Assembly: GCF_011764545.1 (NCBI RefSeq)
Contig: NZ_AP022870.1
Location: forward strand, 124,001 to 188,000
DNA: 64,000 nucleotides
From: Phytohabitans flavus
Lineage (GTDB): Bacteria; Actinomycetota; Actinomycetes; Mycobacteriales; Micromonosporaceae
Reading direction: 5' to 3'
The notes under the pieces were generated by a model, which was not told the DNA's origin, did not search any database, and was given only the letters and a program-made list of their open reading frames with translations. Below are positions 51,575 through 60,467 of the stretch, piece after piece (positions within the stretch are counted from its first letter, which is position 1; every line of letters begins with the position of its first letter). The translations under genes were made by a program, and so were the position numbers.

Positions 51575-54500
51575 AGGCGGTTCGTTGGCGTGCTTGCGGA
51601 GGTTCCGGGCTTCGCACCGAAAAGCCAGCCGCTCGTCTGGTAACCGAGTTCGGTGAGTCGCTCGGCGACGGCATGAGGACTTCTTTGCAGTCGAGCGGCT
51701 GCCGCGAAGATGCGTCCGGTAGGCACCGGCTCGGATGGGTCCAGCCACGGCCCCTCGGCTTCGCGGTCGCCGCGGAGCACCTTGGCGTCGTCTTCGGAAA
51801 GGGGTTGGGCGAAAAGTGTGTCGAGGTCGGTGTCCACGGTGTAGCCGAGATCGGTAAGTCGTTCGGCGATGGCTTTGGGGCTTTGCCGCAGTAGAGCGGC
51901 CGCGATGTACAGGCGTACGACGGGCACCGGCCTGAACGGCGGCAGCCATGGTGCCACGCCGTCGAGGTCCTGGCTGAGTATCGTGACATGGTCCTCGACT
52001 GGGGGTCGGCTGGAGAGCGTGTCGACGTCGCTGTCCATGGTGAGGCCGAGTTCGATGAGTCGCTCGGCGATAGCGCGAGGGCTTCGGCTCAGTCGAGCGG
52101 CTACGACATTGACGTGTCCGGTAGGCACCGGTTCGGATCGCCGTAGCCACGGCGAGGCGTCGTCCTCACCGAGATCGAACAGGGCGACGTCGTCTTTCGA
52201 TATGGGCTGGGCGACAAGTGTGTCGATGTCGAAGTCGAAGTCGATCGTGAAACCGAGCTCGGCGAGTCGCTCGGCGACAGCGCGAGGGCTTCGTCGCAGC
52301 GAAGCCGCTGCGAGATAGAGGTGATGGATGGGCACCTGTCCAGATAGCCGTAACCATCGCTCTTCCTCGTCCGAGTCGATGCGGAGCACCTTGGCGTCGT
52401 CCTCGGAGGGTTGGGTGGGAAGCACATCGATGTCGATGTCAATCGTGTGGCCGAGTTCGGTGAGTCGGTCGGCTATGAAGCGAGGGCTTCGCTGCTGTCG
52501 GGCGGCGGCGGCGTACAGGTGCCCCGTGGGTACCGGCTCGGCCGGGTTCAGCCATGGCGCGATGCCGTCGCCGTCGAGGCTGAGCAGGCTGGCGTCAGTC
52601 TGGGACGGGCGTTTGGCGCGAAGGGTGTTGATGTCAACGTCGATGGTGTAGCCGAGTTCGGTGAGTCGGTCAGCTATGGCGCGAGGGCTTCGCGCCAATT
52701 CGGCAGCTGCGGCGAAGAAGTTCGCGTAGGGCACGGGCGCCGCAGGGTCCAGCCACGGCGCATTGCCATTGACATGGAGGCTGAAGAGGATTGCGTCGTC
52801 CTTGGGCAGGGGTTGCTTGGGGAGTGTGTCGACGTCGGTGGCGATGGTGTACCCAAGTTCGATGAGCCGGTCGGCTATTGCGCGGGGACTTTGACGCATT
52901 TGAATGGCTGCGGCGTGCAGGTGTCCCGTGGGCACCAGGTCGGAGAGGCGCAGCCAGGGTGCTTCACCGCCGAGGTCACGGCTGAGCATGATGGCGTCGT
53001 CGGGCGAGAGGGGTTGCGTGATGAGCGGGTCGATATCAGTGGCAATGGTGTAGCCGAGCTCAGTGAGCCGGTCGGCGATGACGCTGGGACTTTGGCGCAG
53101 TCGAAAGGCCGCTGCATACACGGCGGACAAGGGGACTGTCTTGCCTAGCCGGAGCCACGATCCCGCCTTCCGAGGGTTGAAGCTGAGTACACTCGTGTCC
53201 TCTTCGGACGGTACGTGGGTGGGAAGTATGTCCGGGTCGTTCTCGACGGTGTAGCCAAGCTCGGTGAGTCGGTCTGCGATAGCGCGAGGGCTTCGCCGCA
53301 GGCGAACGGCCGCAGCGAACAGGTGTCCGGCGGGCACCGGCTCGGCCGGATCCAGCCAGCGTCGCCCGGCCCTTGGAGGAGTACCAGATCGGAAGGATGG
53401 GTGCGGCTTGGTGGAGAGTATGGAGGCGTCGCTCGGGCGGGCTGGGACGATAGCTCTACTTGGGACGCCGGGTGTGACATCGGGCCCGAATGCACCCGTC
53501 GCGGCCCAAGCTGTCGCGCGCCACTTACTTAGTCCATAGTGGGCGCTCACGCTGTCCTGGCTGTCAGCGCTCCCGGGTGCCAATCTGTTGTCGGGGTCTG
53601 CGGCCCACCTCGCCGGAGGAAGCCAGGAGGCATCCTCGTCTGGCGGGAAGCAGCCTGTGATAAGCAGAGTTTCGCCAGAGTGATCCTGGTTTGGCCATTG
53701 TCGCCAACCTGCTTTGACCCCTAGGTCGAAGATAAGGTCGGCGAGCTCTGGATTCCTTCGCGCAATGGCGCTGATCCACTCGTGGGTGAAGACCGGGCTG
53801 TCTACGCTGGCAGCGGCAACGGCGGCCTGGCGGAGAAGAGCATCGACGTCTTGGGCCCGGTAGTTGATGATCTTCTTGCGGTCAATCGAAAGATCCGGTG
53901 CGACCTCTCCGTCGAGGTTTACCACCGCACCGTACGGGCCGTGCTGCAGCCACAGGCCGTCGACCAGGACTGCCCCGTCGTCAGTGCACCACCAGACAGG
54001 ACTATCCGCCGATGCCCAAATGACCAGGTCATCCTGTGGGGTATCGGTGAACGGATCGTCGCAACCCACAGGAGCCGCGTCGGACAGGGCGCCAGCCGGC
54101 CAATGGTGCTCATCGACGCCGTGCCTGGCGGTGGTGTCGAACTGGGCCACCCACAGCAGCCGTCGTAGCAGGTCGACACTGTACGGGTGCTGGGTGTCCG
54201 GTCGCAGGTAGAGTCGGATCCGGGTGCCGGGATCCCGCCCCGGGCCCTCGTTGATGACCCGGAAGAGGGTGCCCGGACCGGCGATCCGAACTGTCAGCTG
54301 GTCTCCTGGCCGGCCGTCACGGCCAAATCGGCAGGTCCGCACCTCGATCTCGTCGGCGAGCATGAAGTAGCTCAGCACGCCGATTCCGAACCGGCTGTTC
54401 GGATACAGCCGGATCGGCGGCTGCTGCCGTGCCCATTCGGCCTGCTCCTCAAGGAAGTCCGGCAGGTCCGCGAACCGCACTCCGGCCTTTGAGAAGACCC

Positions 54501-56628
54501 GGGTGAGATCGCGCTTACTCATCCCAACGCCGTTGTCGGTGCAGTCGAGGTAGGCCCGTCCGCTCTTGTCGACGCCCTGCGTGAACTGGATCATGCCGGT
54601 CCAGGTCTGCGGCCTGCCGGTGCGGCGGGCTAGGTATTCTTCGCGGGCCAGCCGGAATCGGCAAGCGTCGAGTGCGTTCTGATACATCTCCCGGATGGCC
54701 AGGGCCGGGTCGCCGTAGAGCTTCTCGCCCATGAGGAGTTCCTGCACTCGATCCTCTGCGAGCTCGAACCTTGCTCCGGCGTCGTCGTACTGAGGTTTGC
54801 CATTCACGATGGCTGGCCGAACGAGGTCCGCGCTGGCCCGGTGCGGCAGCTTCTTGAGCGGCTCCAACGCGGCGTGGGCATTCGCCGCGAGGTGGATCTC
54901 TGTCAGTAGCCTGTCCAGTGCGATGACGTGCTCACGCAGTGCCAGATCGATCGCGGGGTGGTCACAGGCTGCCTCCAGTGTCCGCACTCCGGCCTGGCCC
55001 GACCATTCCGCGCCGGCCACCGCCGACTTGAGACTCGGGAGCTTCACCGGGTCACCAGTGGCCAGATGCTCCACCACCACTTGCGGTAGCCGAGCCGGGT
55101 CGATGGCCATCGCGTGCGCGACAGCGAGCAGATAGGCCACCCGCTGTTCGTGGATGGGCTGCTCGCGGGTGCTGCCGCCGTCGACCATTCGTACTGGAAG
55201 CAGAGCGTCGGGCCGGTCGGTCCGCAGCGCGAACCCTATGTCGCCGCGCAACCCGTGGAGGAGTTCGCCGACGAGGCCGCGACGGAACACCTTGGCCAGC
55301 CACCTGTCATCACCAGTTGGTTCGAGCAGCGTGGCCAGTAGGTCGGCTGGATTGGCGACCGTACGCCGGTATATCCATCGGTGCAGCAGCCACCAGCCAA
55401 TGTCACGGGCCGCGCCGGCTCTGTCCCGCGCCGCCTCGACCCGGCGCACAAGCCGACCGTAGCCGGAGGCGAACCTCCAGAAGTCTGCCGCTTTGTTGTC
55501 CCCCTCGTAAGTTGGCATCCACTCCTGCGGAGCGATCGTCGCGGCCTCCGCCCCCAGCAGCGCCCAGTACGTGTCATACAAGAATGGAAGTGTCGCGATG
55601 AGGGCAGCGTCACCGGCGGAGAACCGGTGCGCGTCGGCAGCGGTTGTGCCGTGATCAGCGGGGATCAGTCCGACCAGCCACTGGGCTCGCTCCGACATCC
55701 GAGCCGCGAGCCCGCGATCGGTCCAGGGGTCGGACTCCATAGCTGGATCGGCCGCTGCACGCAAGCGAGCGAGGTGTTCCACCAGATCGACACAGCCGCG
55801 CCGAACCATCTCGCTCTGCTCGCTGGCGGGCACGTGGGTCCACACCTTGTGATCGGCAACGAGTTCTCGCCACAGAGTCGAGATCGACGAGCCGGCGTTT
55901 CGATTTCGCGCGATGACGATCCGGCTGCCCTGGCCGCGGCTCGCGCACTGTGGAATCGGTCGATTGTCCGCCTGGAGCCGGTGCTCGACCTGCCCAAAGA
56001 TCGTTGCCGTGTCGAGCAGGCGAGGGCCGTCCGCCACGCCATTCCGGAGAGTGTTCACGAGCGCGCCGGTGAAGGCGGTGTACATCTCACCGTCCGGCGC
56101 CTGGGCCAGTGCTGTCCCCGCCGTCGCGGTCATCAGGTACGCACCCTCGACCGTTGCCTGGTCCGCTATATCCACCTCGCCCGTCAGGAACTCGGACATG
56201 GCCATGCCGGCGAAGCAACAGTCGAGGATCACGACCTTGGCGGGGCAACGCCGTCCGGTGACGGTGACCTCACGCCTGACATCCTCATACGACACGGTGT
56301 CCAGGAGGCGCTCCCGATTCGCGTCGGGCAGCGCGAGACGCAGGTCTCGGCCCCGTTCAATGAGGCCATGTCCAGCAAAGTAGACGACCAATGCGGCGGT
56401 CGCGGAACGAGCCGCGTCGTGTAGCGGTTCGAGAAGTTTTTTCGAATTCTGCGGGTTGGCTACAATGACGCAATTCTCAGGTGGAAGGCCCCAGATTGTC
56501 GGATCGATGAGTAGCTCGCGCAGGCTTTCGAGCCCTTTGGTGACGCTTTTAAGCTCGGTCAGACTGCGATAGTCCGAAACGCCGATCAGGACAGCGCGTG
56601 ATTCCTCCGGATCGGGGAGCTTGAGCAT
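51571..56628 (-). CDS. Caspase / Hsp90-type ATPase / nine-repeat conflict protein
   Basis: 1,685 residues from ATG 56628. Residues 10-240: caspase-like (C14) peptidase with His87 in VVYFAGHGL and Cys138 in VVILDCCFAG. Residues 250-600: helical region. Residues 620-830: Hsp90/GHKL ATPase with Glu647 and Asn651 in REMYQNALDACRF, Asp698 in DCTDNGVGM and RFGIGVLSYF, so ATP binding and hydrolysis residues look intact. Residues 1091-1685: nine tandem repeats of about 67 residues resembling the winged-helix repeats known beside such Hsp90 modules. No signal peptide or helix, so cytoplasmic. Its ATG shares one base with the stop of the EACC1-like gene, giving coupled translation. Less GC-biased than its neighbours, suggesting transfer. 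I infer an immunity or cell-death device: Hsp90 as sensor or switch, caspase as effector. Confidence 0.85.
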   Translation of the reverse strand: MLKLPDPEESRAVLIGVSDYRSLTELKSVTKGLESLRELLIDPTIWGLPPENCVIVANPQNSKKLLEPLHDAARSATAALVVYFAGHGLIERGRDLRLALPDANRERLLDTVSYEDVRREVTVTGRRCPAKVVILDCCFAGMAMSEFLTGEVDIADQATVEGAYLMTATAGTALAQAPDGEMYTAFTGALVNTLRNGVADGPRLLDTATIFGQVEHRLQADNRPIPQCASRGQGSRIVIARNRNAGSSISTLWRELVADHKVWTHVPASEQSEMVRRGCVDLVEHLARLRAAADPAMESDPWTDRGLAARMSERAQWLVGLIPADHGTTAADAHRFSAGDAALIATLPFLYDTYWALLGAEAATIAPQEWMPTYEGDNKAADFWRFASGYGRLVRRVEAARDRAGAARDIGWWLLHRWIYRRTVANPADLLATLLEPTGDDRWLAKVFRRGLVGELLHGLRGDIGFALRTDRPDALLPVRMVDGGSTREQPIHEQRVAYLLAVAHAMAIDPARLPQVVVEHLATGDPVKLPSLKSAVAGAEWSGQAGVRTLEAACDHPAIDLALREHVIALDRLLTEIHLAANAHAALEPLKKLPHRASADLVRPAIVNGKPQYDDAGARFELAEDRVQELLMGEKLYGDPALAIREMYQNALDACRFRLAREEYLARRTGRPQTWTGMIQFTQGVDKSGRAYLDCTDNGVGMSKRDLTRVFSKAGVRFADLPDFLEEQAEWARQQPPIRLYPNSRFGIGVLSYFMLADEIEVRTCRFGRDGRPGDQLTVRIAGPGTLFRVINEGPGRDPGTRIRLYLRPDTQHPYSVDLLRRLLWVAQFDTTARHGVDEHHWPAGALSDAAPVGCDDPFTDTPQDDLVIWASADSPVWWCTDDGAVLVDGLWLQHGPYGAVVNLDGEVAPDLSIDRKKIINYRAQDVDALLRQAAVAAASVDSPVFTHEWISAIARRNPELADLIFDLGVKAGWRQWPNQDHSGETLLITGCFPPDEDASWLPPARWAADPDNRLAPGSADSQDSVSAHYGLSKWRATAWAATGAFGPDVTPGVPSRAIVPARPSDASILSTKPHPSFRSGTPPRAGRRWLDPAEPVPAGHLFAAAVRLRRSPRAIADRLTELGYTVENDPDILPTHVPSEEDTSVLSFNPRKAGSWLRLGKTVPLSAVYAAAFRLRQSPSVIADRLTELGYTIATDIDPLITQPLSPDDAIMLSRDLGGEAPWLRLSDLVPTGHLHAAAIQMRQSPRAIADRLIELGYTIATDVDTLPKQPLPKDDAILFSLHVNGNAPWLDPAAPVPYANFFAAAAELARSPRAIADRLTELGYTIDVDINTLRAKRPSQTDASLLSLDGDGIAPWLNPAEPVPTGHLYAAAARQQRSPRFIADRLTELGHTIDIDIDVLPTQPSEDDAKVLRIDSDEEERWLRLSGQVPIHHLYLAAASLRRSPRAVAERLAELGFTIDFDFDIDTLVAQPISKDDVALFDLGEDDASPWLRRSEPVPTGHVNVVAARLSRSPRAIAERLIELGLTMDSDVDTLSSRPPVEDHVTILSQDLDGVAPWLPPFRPVPVVRLYIAAALLRQSPKAIAERLTDLGYTVDTDLDTLFAQPLSEDDAKVLRGDREAEGPWLDPSEPVPTGRIFAAAARLQRSPHAVAERLTELGYQTSGWLFGAKPGTSASTPTNRL
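51574..53358 (-). repeat. Nine tandem 67-residue coding repeats in the caspase-Hsp90 protein
   Basis: Each unit begins WLxxxxxVPxxxLxAAAxxL, continues RSPRAIADRLTELGYTI and ends with an acidic linker such as PSEDDAKVL. The ninth unit lacks the linker and is the C terminus. Repeats differ clearly from one another outside the core, so the array is not a recent slippage product. At DNA level the period is about 201 bases. Confidence 0.85.
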
Positions 56629-57017
56629 CACGACTCCTGTTGCGACGTCGGGCTGACCGCTTCCTGTGCGTTTGTGGACAAAAACGCGACAATCAGCTCC
56701 GACGTGACCTCGGCCGAACCGCCGATCGTCAGCACCTGCCCGTCCGGCCGGGTCACCGTGACAACTCCGGGGTCGGAGCGGCTCTGCCGCCACGCTGCCA
56801 GTGCCAGGGCAAGGTTCGCTGCGGCACCAACGTGGGTCAGGATCACATTGATGAGCTCCAGCGTGGACATACTGGACGGATCGCGCGAATCGGCCGGGGA
56901 AACCGCGGCGACGCGTGCGAGACCGCGATCCATACACAGCCACTCGTACAAGGACTCAATCTCGTGAACCTCCGCCGAGATCAACAAGCGCGCATTTGTG
57001 TCCACGGCGTCGAACAA
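56628..57017 (-). CDS. EACC1-like small protein (effector-associated constant component)
   Basis: 129 residues. The order SLYEWLCMDRGLARVAAVSP, SSMSTLELINVILTHVGAAA and NLALALAAWRQSRSDPGVVT (hydrophobic helix followed by Arg/Ser) then VTVTRPDGQVLTIGGSAEV matches what I know of EACC1, the small partner found upstream of diverse effectors including caspases in actinobacterial conflict systems. The hydrophobic helix could insert in the membrane. The start is TTG 57017 or GTG 57005, with no ATG. Its TGA overlaps the ATG of the caspase gene. Identification is by pattern, not by search. Confidence 0.7.
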   Translation of the reverse strand: MFDAVDTNARLLISAEVHEIESLYEWLCMDRGLARVAAVSPADSRDPSSMSTLELINVILTHVGAAANLALALAAWRQSRSDPGVVTVTRPDGQVLTIGGSAEVTSELIVAFLSTNAQEAVSPTSQQES

Positions 57018-57109
57018 TAGAACACGTTCTCAACCTCGGCATTCTCAGGTCCCCGACCCGCTATATGAACGTTCCACAGTGCCGAGCCTGGTCGTGAGCG
57101 CGGGAAAGA

Positions 57110-58354
57110 TCAGCGGCCGGAGATGGCCAGCCCTTCCTCCACAGTGGCGTCTGGGACGGCCAGTACGGCGTCGAACGCGTCGGCGACCGGGGTGTGCATG
57201 TAGCCGCTCTGGCTGCGGATACGGTCCAGCCGTTCGACCGCCGCCACGGGTGCGCGTCTCAGGTCGACGAGGCCGAACCGTACGCCGGCCTCCAGCATGG
57301 CCGCTTCTACGCTGCCGGGCTCCGGCGGTGGGATCGGCGTGTCGACGACCGTGAAGCCGGCCGCCGTGGAACTGTCCAGCCGCATCTCGGCCGTGTGGTC
57401 GGCGGTGCTGGTCAGCGCGATCGGCAGGTACGCCGTGCCGAGTGCCCGGTCCAGGTGCAGGCCCATCGGCAGGGTGGTCAGCACGCCGCCGTACGAGACG
57501 GGGGTGCGCTGGATGTGGTTGTTGTGCGCGGCGAGCACGAGCCGGGTGTCCGGGTCGGCGTGCTCCAGGTGCCAGCCGACCGAGTCCGCCATGTACCGGT
57601 CCCGGACGGACATGTCGGCGGGCAGGCCGGTGCCGGTGAAGAGCCCGTTCATGGCGCGCAGCATGTAGTCCCCGCATGCGGCCGCCTCCAGCCGGCGGAG
57701 CGCGACGTCGTAGTCGTACAGGGTGCCGCGCTCGACGTACAGCGGCCCCAGCCCGCGGAAGCGCAGCAGGAGTCGGGCCAGCGTCGCGGTGAGGGCGTCC
57801 TGCTCGGCGGTTTCGAGCTGGGCCCAGGCGGGCGCGGCGGAGGCGGCCGAGGCGGTGGCGAAGCGTTCCGCGGTGGCGATGGCGGCATCGATCGACGGCA
57901 GTGCGTCGGCGTCGACGCCGCGCAGGTACTCGGCGAGCGGTATCAGCGCGGGCAGCAGCGAGCCGCCGGCCTCGGGGAAGTCGATTCCGGCGAAGTGAAC
58001 CGGCCGGCCCGAGCCCGTGGTGAGACCGCGCAGGAAGCGCATCAGGTCGCCGGATCCCCAGGCGCTCGCCGCCTCACTGACCTCGGTGAGGTCGACGTCG
58101 GCACCGTCGCGTACCCACCTGTCGAGGGCGAACCCCTCGCTGAACCCGTACTCGAAGGCGAAGGCGGAGAAGCCGCAACGCTCGACGAGGAAGCGCAGGA
58201 TTCGCTGGCGGGCTTGGGTGAACTCGCGGATGAAGTGCGCGCTCTCGCCCAGAGCGACGACACGGGCGTCACCGACGATCTCCCGCAGCGGCTCGAGGTC
58301 GTCGAGTGGGGCGTCGGGATCGGGCGTCCGCAGGTGAACGACGTTGTCGCGCAT
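57110..58354 (-). CDS. Erythromycin esterase-family protein
   Basis: 414 residues, Ere/EreA-like hydrolase fold. Family segments are DARVVALGESAHFIREFTQA (catalytic His region), RCGFSAFAFEYGFSEGFALD with the conserved Glu, and DTRLVLAAHNNHIQR with the second active-site His. Cytoplasmic. Known members open macrolide lactones; others act on unknown esters. Its ATG shares a base with the TetR stop (TGATG), and a MFS exporter diverges from tetR, so hydrolase and pump are probably induced by the same compound. Confidence 0.85.
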   Translation of the reverse strand: MRDNVVHLRTPDPDAPLDDLEPLREIVGDARVVALGESAHFIREFTQARQRILRFLVERCGFSAFAFEYGFSEGFALDRWVRDGADVDLTEVSEAASAWGSGDLMRFLRGLTTGSGRPVHFAGIDFPEAGGSLLPALIPLAEYLRGVDADALPSIDAAIATAERFATASAASAAPAWAQLETAEQDALTATLARLLLRFRGLGPLYVERGTLYDYDVALRRLEAAACGDYMLRAMNGLFTGTGLPADMSVRDRYMADSVGWHLEHADPDTRLVLAAHNNHIQRTPVSYGGVLTTLPMGLHLDRALGTAYLPIALTSTADHTAEMRLDSSTAAGFTVVDTPIPPPEPGSVEAAMLEAGVRFGLVDLRRAPVAAVERLDRIRSQSGYMHTPVADAFDAVLAVPDATVEEGLAISGR

Positions 58355-58989
58355 CAGCGCGTGATGCCCCGGATGATGATGTCCAAACCTGCCTCGAAGC
58401 CACCGCCAGGCTCGGCCTCCGCGTGTACGCGATGCATCGTCGGCACCAGCGCCGGGTCCATCGCGGCGAGATGGTCGCTCATCGGGGCGGCGGCCGCGGC
58501 TGCCGAGGCACCCAGCGCGTACCCGTGGACGAAGTCGACAAGCGTCCCCGCCGCGTGGATCACCGGATGCGGGGGCAGGCCGGCGGCGGCGAGCGCGGCG
58601 TAGAGCGGTTCGCTGATCTGGATCGCGGCCTCGGACGCGGCCGCGGCGTCCGTGACGATCTGGAGCACCAGGTGGGGGTGGGCGAGGGCCAGATCACGGT
58701 ACGCCCGCGCCCAGCCGCGGACCCGCTCCTGCCACGGGCCGGACCCGTCGGGCAGGGGTGCCATCTCCGCGAAGACCGCCTGGACCAGGCCGGAGACGAG
58801 GGCCGCCTTGTTCGGCACGTGGTGGTAGATCGACATCGGGTCGACCTGGAGGCGGGCGGCCAGCTTTCGCATGCTCAGCGCCTCGATGCCCTGCTCGTCG
58901 ACGAGCGCGAGGGCGGCGGCCAGGATCGCCTCCCGGGTCAGCGTGCCCGGACGGGGTCGGCCGGGGCGGCGGGCGGATGCGGTTGTCAC
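58354..58989 (-). CDS. TetR-family repressor (TetR_C_1 type)
   Basis: 211 residues. HTH: LTREAILAAALALVDEQGIE, LSMRKLAARLQVDPMSIYHH, VPNKAALVSGLVQ. C-terminal ligand domain of the tetracycline-repressor class (AHPHLVLQIVTDAAAASEAA). Translationally coupled to the esterase gene and divergent from the MFS gene across a palindromic operator. Likely controls all three. Confidence 0.92.
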   Translation of the reverse strand: MTTASARRPGRPRPGTLTREAILAAALALVDEQGIEALSMRKLAARLQVDPMSIYHHVPNKAALVSGLVQAVFAEMAPLPDGSGPWQERVRGWARAYRDLALAHPHLVLQIVTDAAAASEAAIQISEPLYAALAAAGLPPHPVIHAAGTLVDFVHGYALGASAAAAAAPMSDHLAAMDPALVPTMHRVHAEAEPGGGFEAGLDIIIRGITR

Positions 58990-58998
58990 GGGTCGAGT

Positions 58999-59030
58999 CT
59001 ACGGCGTAGGGTTTAAATCCTACGGTGTAG
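58999..59030. promoter_or_regulatory. Palindromic TetR operator in the tetR-MFS gap
   Basis: GTAGGGTTTAAATCCTAC (59007-59024) is a near-perfect palindrome centred on TTTAAA, flanked by CTACGGCGTAG (58999-59009) and CTACGGTGTAG (59020-59030), themselves palindromic. It is the only AT-rich part of the 56-base divergent gap and must overlap both promoters. Confidence 0.7.
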
Positions 59031-59045
59031 GGAAACGGAGGACCC

Positions 59046-60458
59046 ATGGGACCGCGGGCCCGGTGGACGGTGATCGCGCTCTGCGCGGCGCAGTTCATGC
59101 TCATCCTGGATGTGGTGATCATCAATGTGGCCGTGCCGTCGATCCGGCGCGACCTCGGGCTGCTCGACAGTCGGGTCCAGCTGACCGCCGCGGCGTACAC
59201 GGTGACGTTCGGCAGCCTCCTCATCGTCTGCGGTCGCGCCGGTGACCTCCTCGGCCGCCGCCGGATGCTGCTGGGCGGCCTCGCCGTGTTCGTCGTGGCG
59301 TCGCTCGTCGCCGGCGCCGCCCAGAGCGACTGGCAGCTTTTCGCCGCCCGCGGCCTTCAGGGCGTCGGCGCGGCCATGGTCTCGGCGAACGCGCTCGCCG
59401 CCATCACCGCCAGCCTCGCCGAGGGGCCGGAGCGCAACTGGGCGCTGGGACTGTGGGCCGGCGTCGGCTCGGCGGGTGCGATCGCCGGCCAGCTCGTCGG
59501 CGGAGCGGTCACTCAGTTTCTCGGCTGGCGCTGGATCTTCTTCATCAACGTCCCCATTGGACTGGCTGTCGTGGCGGCGCTTACGTTGCTCGTACACGAT
59601 GCGCCTGGAAAAGAGCGACCCCGCATGGACCTTGCCGGCGGGTTGCTGCTCGCGGGCGGGCTGGCCGCCGCGATCCTGGCTTTGACCTGGCTTGGCGAGG
59701 ACGGCGCCGGTGTTCGGTCGCTCGCCGCCGCCACCGCGGCGGCCGCGCTGCTCGCGGCGTTCGCCATCGTGGAACGGCGGCAGCCCGCACCGCTCCTGCG
59801 GTTCGCGCTGCTTCGCCTGCCGGGGGTACGGGCGGCGAACGCCACGCTGTTGCTCAACGCCGGTGCGCTCGGTGCGACCCTGTTCTTCCTGACGCTCTAT
59901 TTGCAGGTGGTGCTCGGCTATCCGCCGCTGGCCGTGGGTGCCGCGTTCGCCCCGATCACGCTGCTGATCCTGCTGCTGTCTCCGCGCGCGGCGAAGCTCA
60001 CCGGGCGGTTCGGCGTGCGTTCGCTGCTCACGACCGGCCTGGCGCTGCTGGCCGCCGGCGCGCTCCTGCTCGCGCGGCTGCCCAGCGGCGGCGGCTACTG
60101 GACCGACGTGCTGCCCGGCATGCTCCTGCTCGCGTTCGGCAGCGGCCTCGCCTACGCGCCGACGTACATCGCGGCGTCCAGCGGCGTACCGGCGCAGGAG
60201 CAGGGCGCCGCGTCCGGCCTGGTCAACTCGTCGCAGGAGGTCGGCGCGGCGGTCGGCCTCGCGGCGCTCGCGCTGGTGGCCAGCGGGATCGGCGGATCCG
60301 CGCTGGTCGAGGGGTACCGTGCTGGCCTGGTCGGCGCCGCCGCGATGTTCGCCGTCGCGGCCGCGATCGCCGTCACCATTCCTCGGGCGCTCGGCCGCGC
60401 ACCTGTCACCGAACCACCGGCCCAACCAGTCGTAGAGGGGGAAGCCGTCAGACGATAG
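59046..60458 (+). CDS. MFS drug:H+ antiporter, DHA2 type
   Basis: 470 residues, about 14 helices. FMLILDVVIINVAVPSIRRD (helix 1), VCGRAGDLLGRRRMLLGG (motif A), RGLQGVGAAMVSANALAAIT and GWRWIFFINVPIGLAVVAAL (DHA2 motif C area). GGAGG 5 bases before ATG 59046. Paired with the TetR/esterase genes; likely exports the same antibiotic-like inducer. Confidence 0.92.
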   Translation: MGPRARWTVIALCAAQFMLILDVVIINVAVPSIRRDLGLLDSRVQLTAAAYTVTFGSLLIVCGRAGDLLGRRRMLLGGLAVFVVASLVAGAAQSDWQLFAARGLQGVGAAMVSANALAAITASLAEGPERNWALGLWAGVGSAGAIAGQLVGGAVTQFLGWRWIFFINVPIGLAVVAALTLLVHDAPGKERPRMDLAGGLLLAGGLAAAILALTWLGEDGAGVRSLAAATAAAALLAAFAIVERRQPAPLLRFALLRLPGVRAANATLLLNAGALGATLFFLTLYLQVVLGYPPLAVGAAFAPITLLILLLSPRAAKLTGRFGVRSLLTTGLALLAAGALLLARLPSGGGYWTDVLPGMLLLAFGSGLAYAPTYIAASSGVPAQEQGAASGLVNSSQEVGAAVGLAALALVASGIGGSALVEGYRAGLVGAAAMFAVAAAIAVTIPRALGRAPVTEPPAQPVVEGEAVRR

Positions 60459-60467
60459 GAGCCACTG

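Noticed and set aside
51574..53358. Periodic repeats as a possible CRISPR array
   Set aside because: Period is about 201 bases, in frame, with diverged coding repeats; it is a protein repeat.
56629..56943. An upstream extension of the caspase protein by 105 residues
   Set aside because: It lies wholly within the EACC1-like gene in another frame; ATG 56628 overlaps that gene's stop and gives a normal caspase N terminus.
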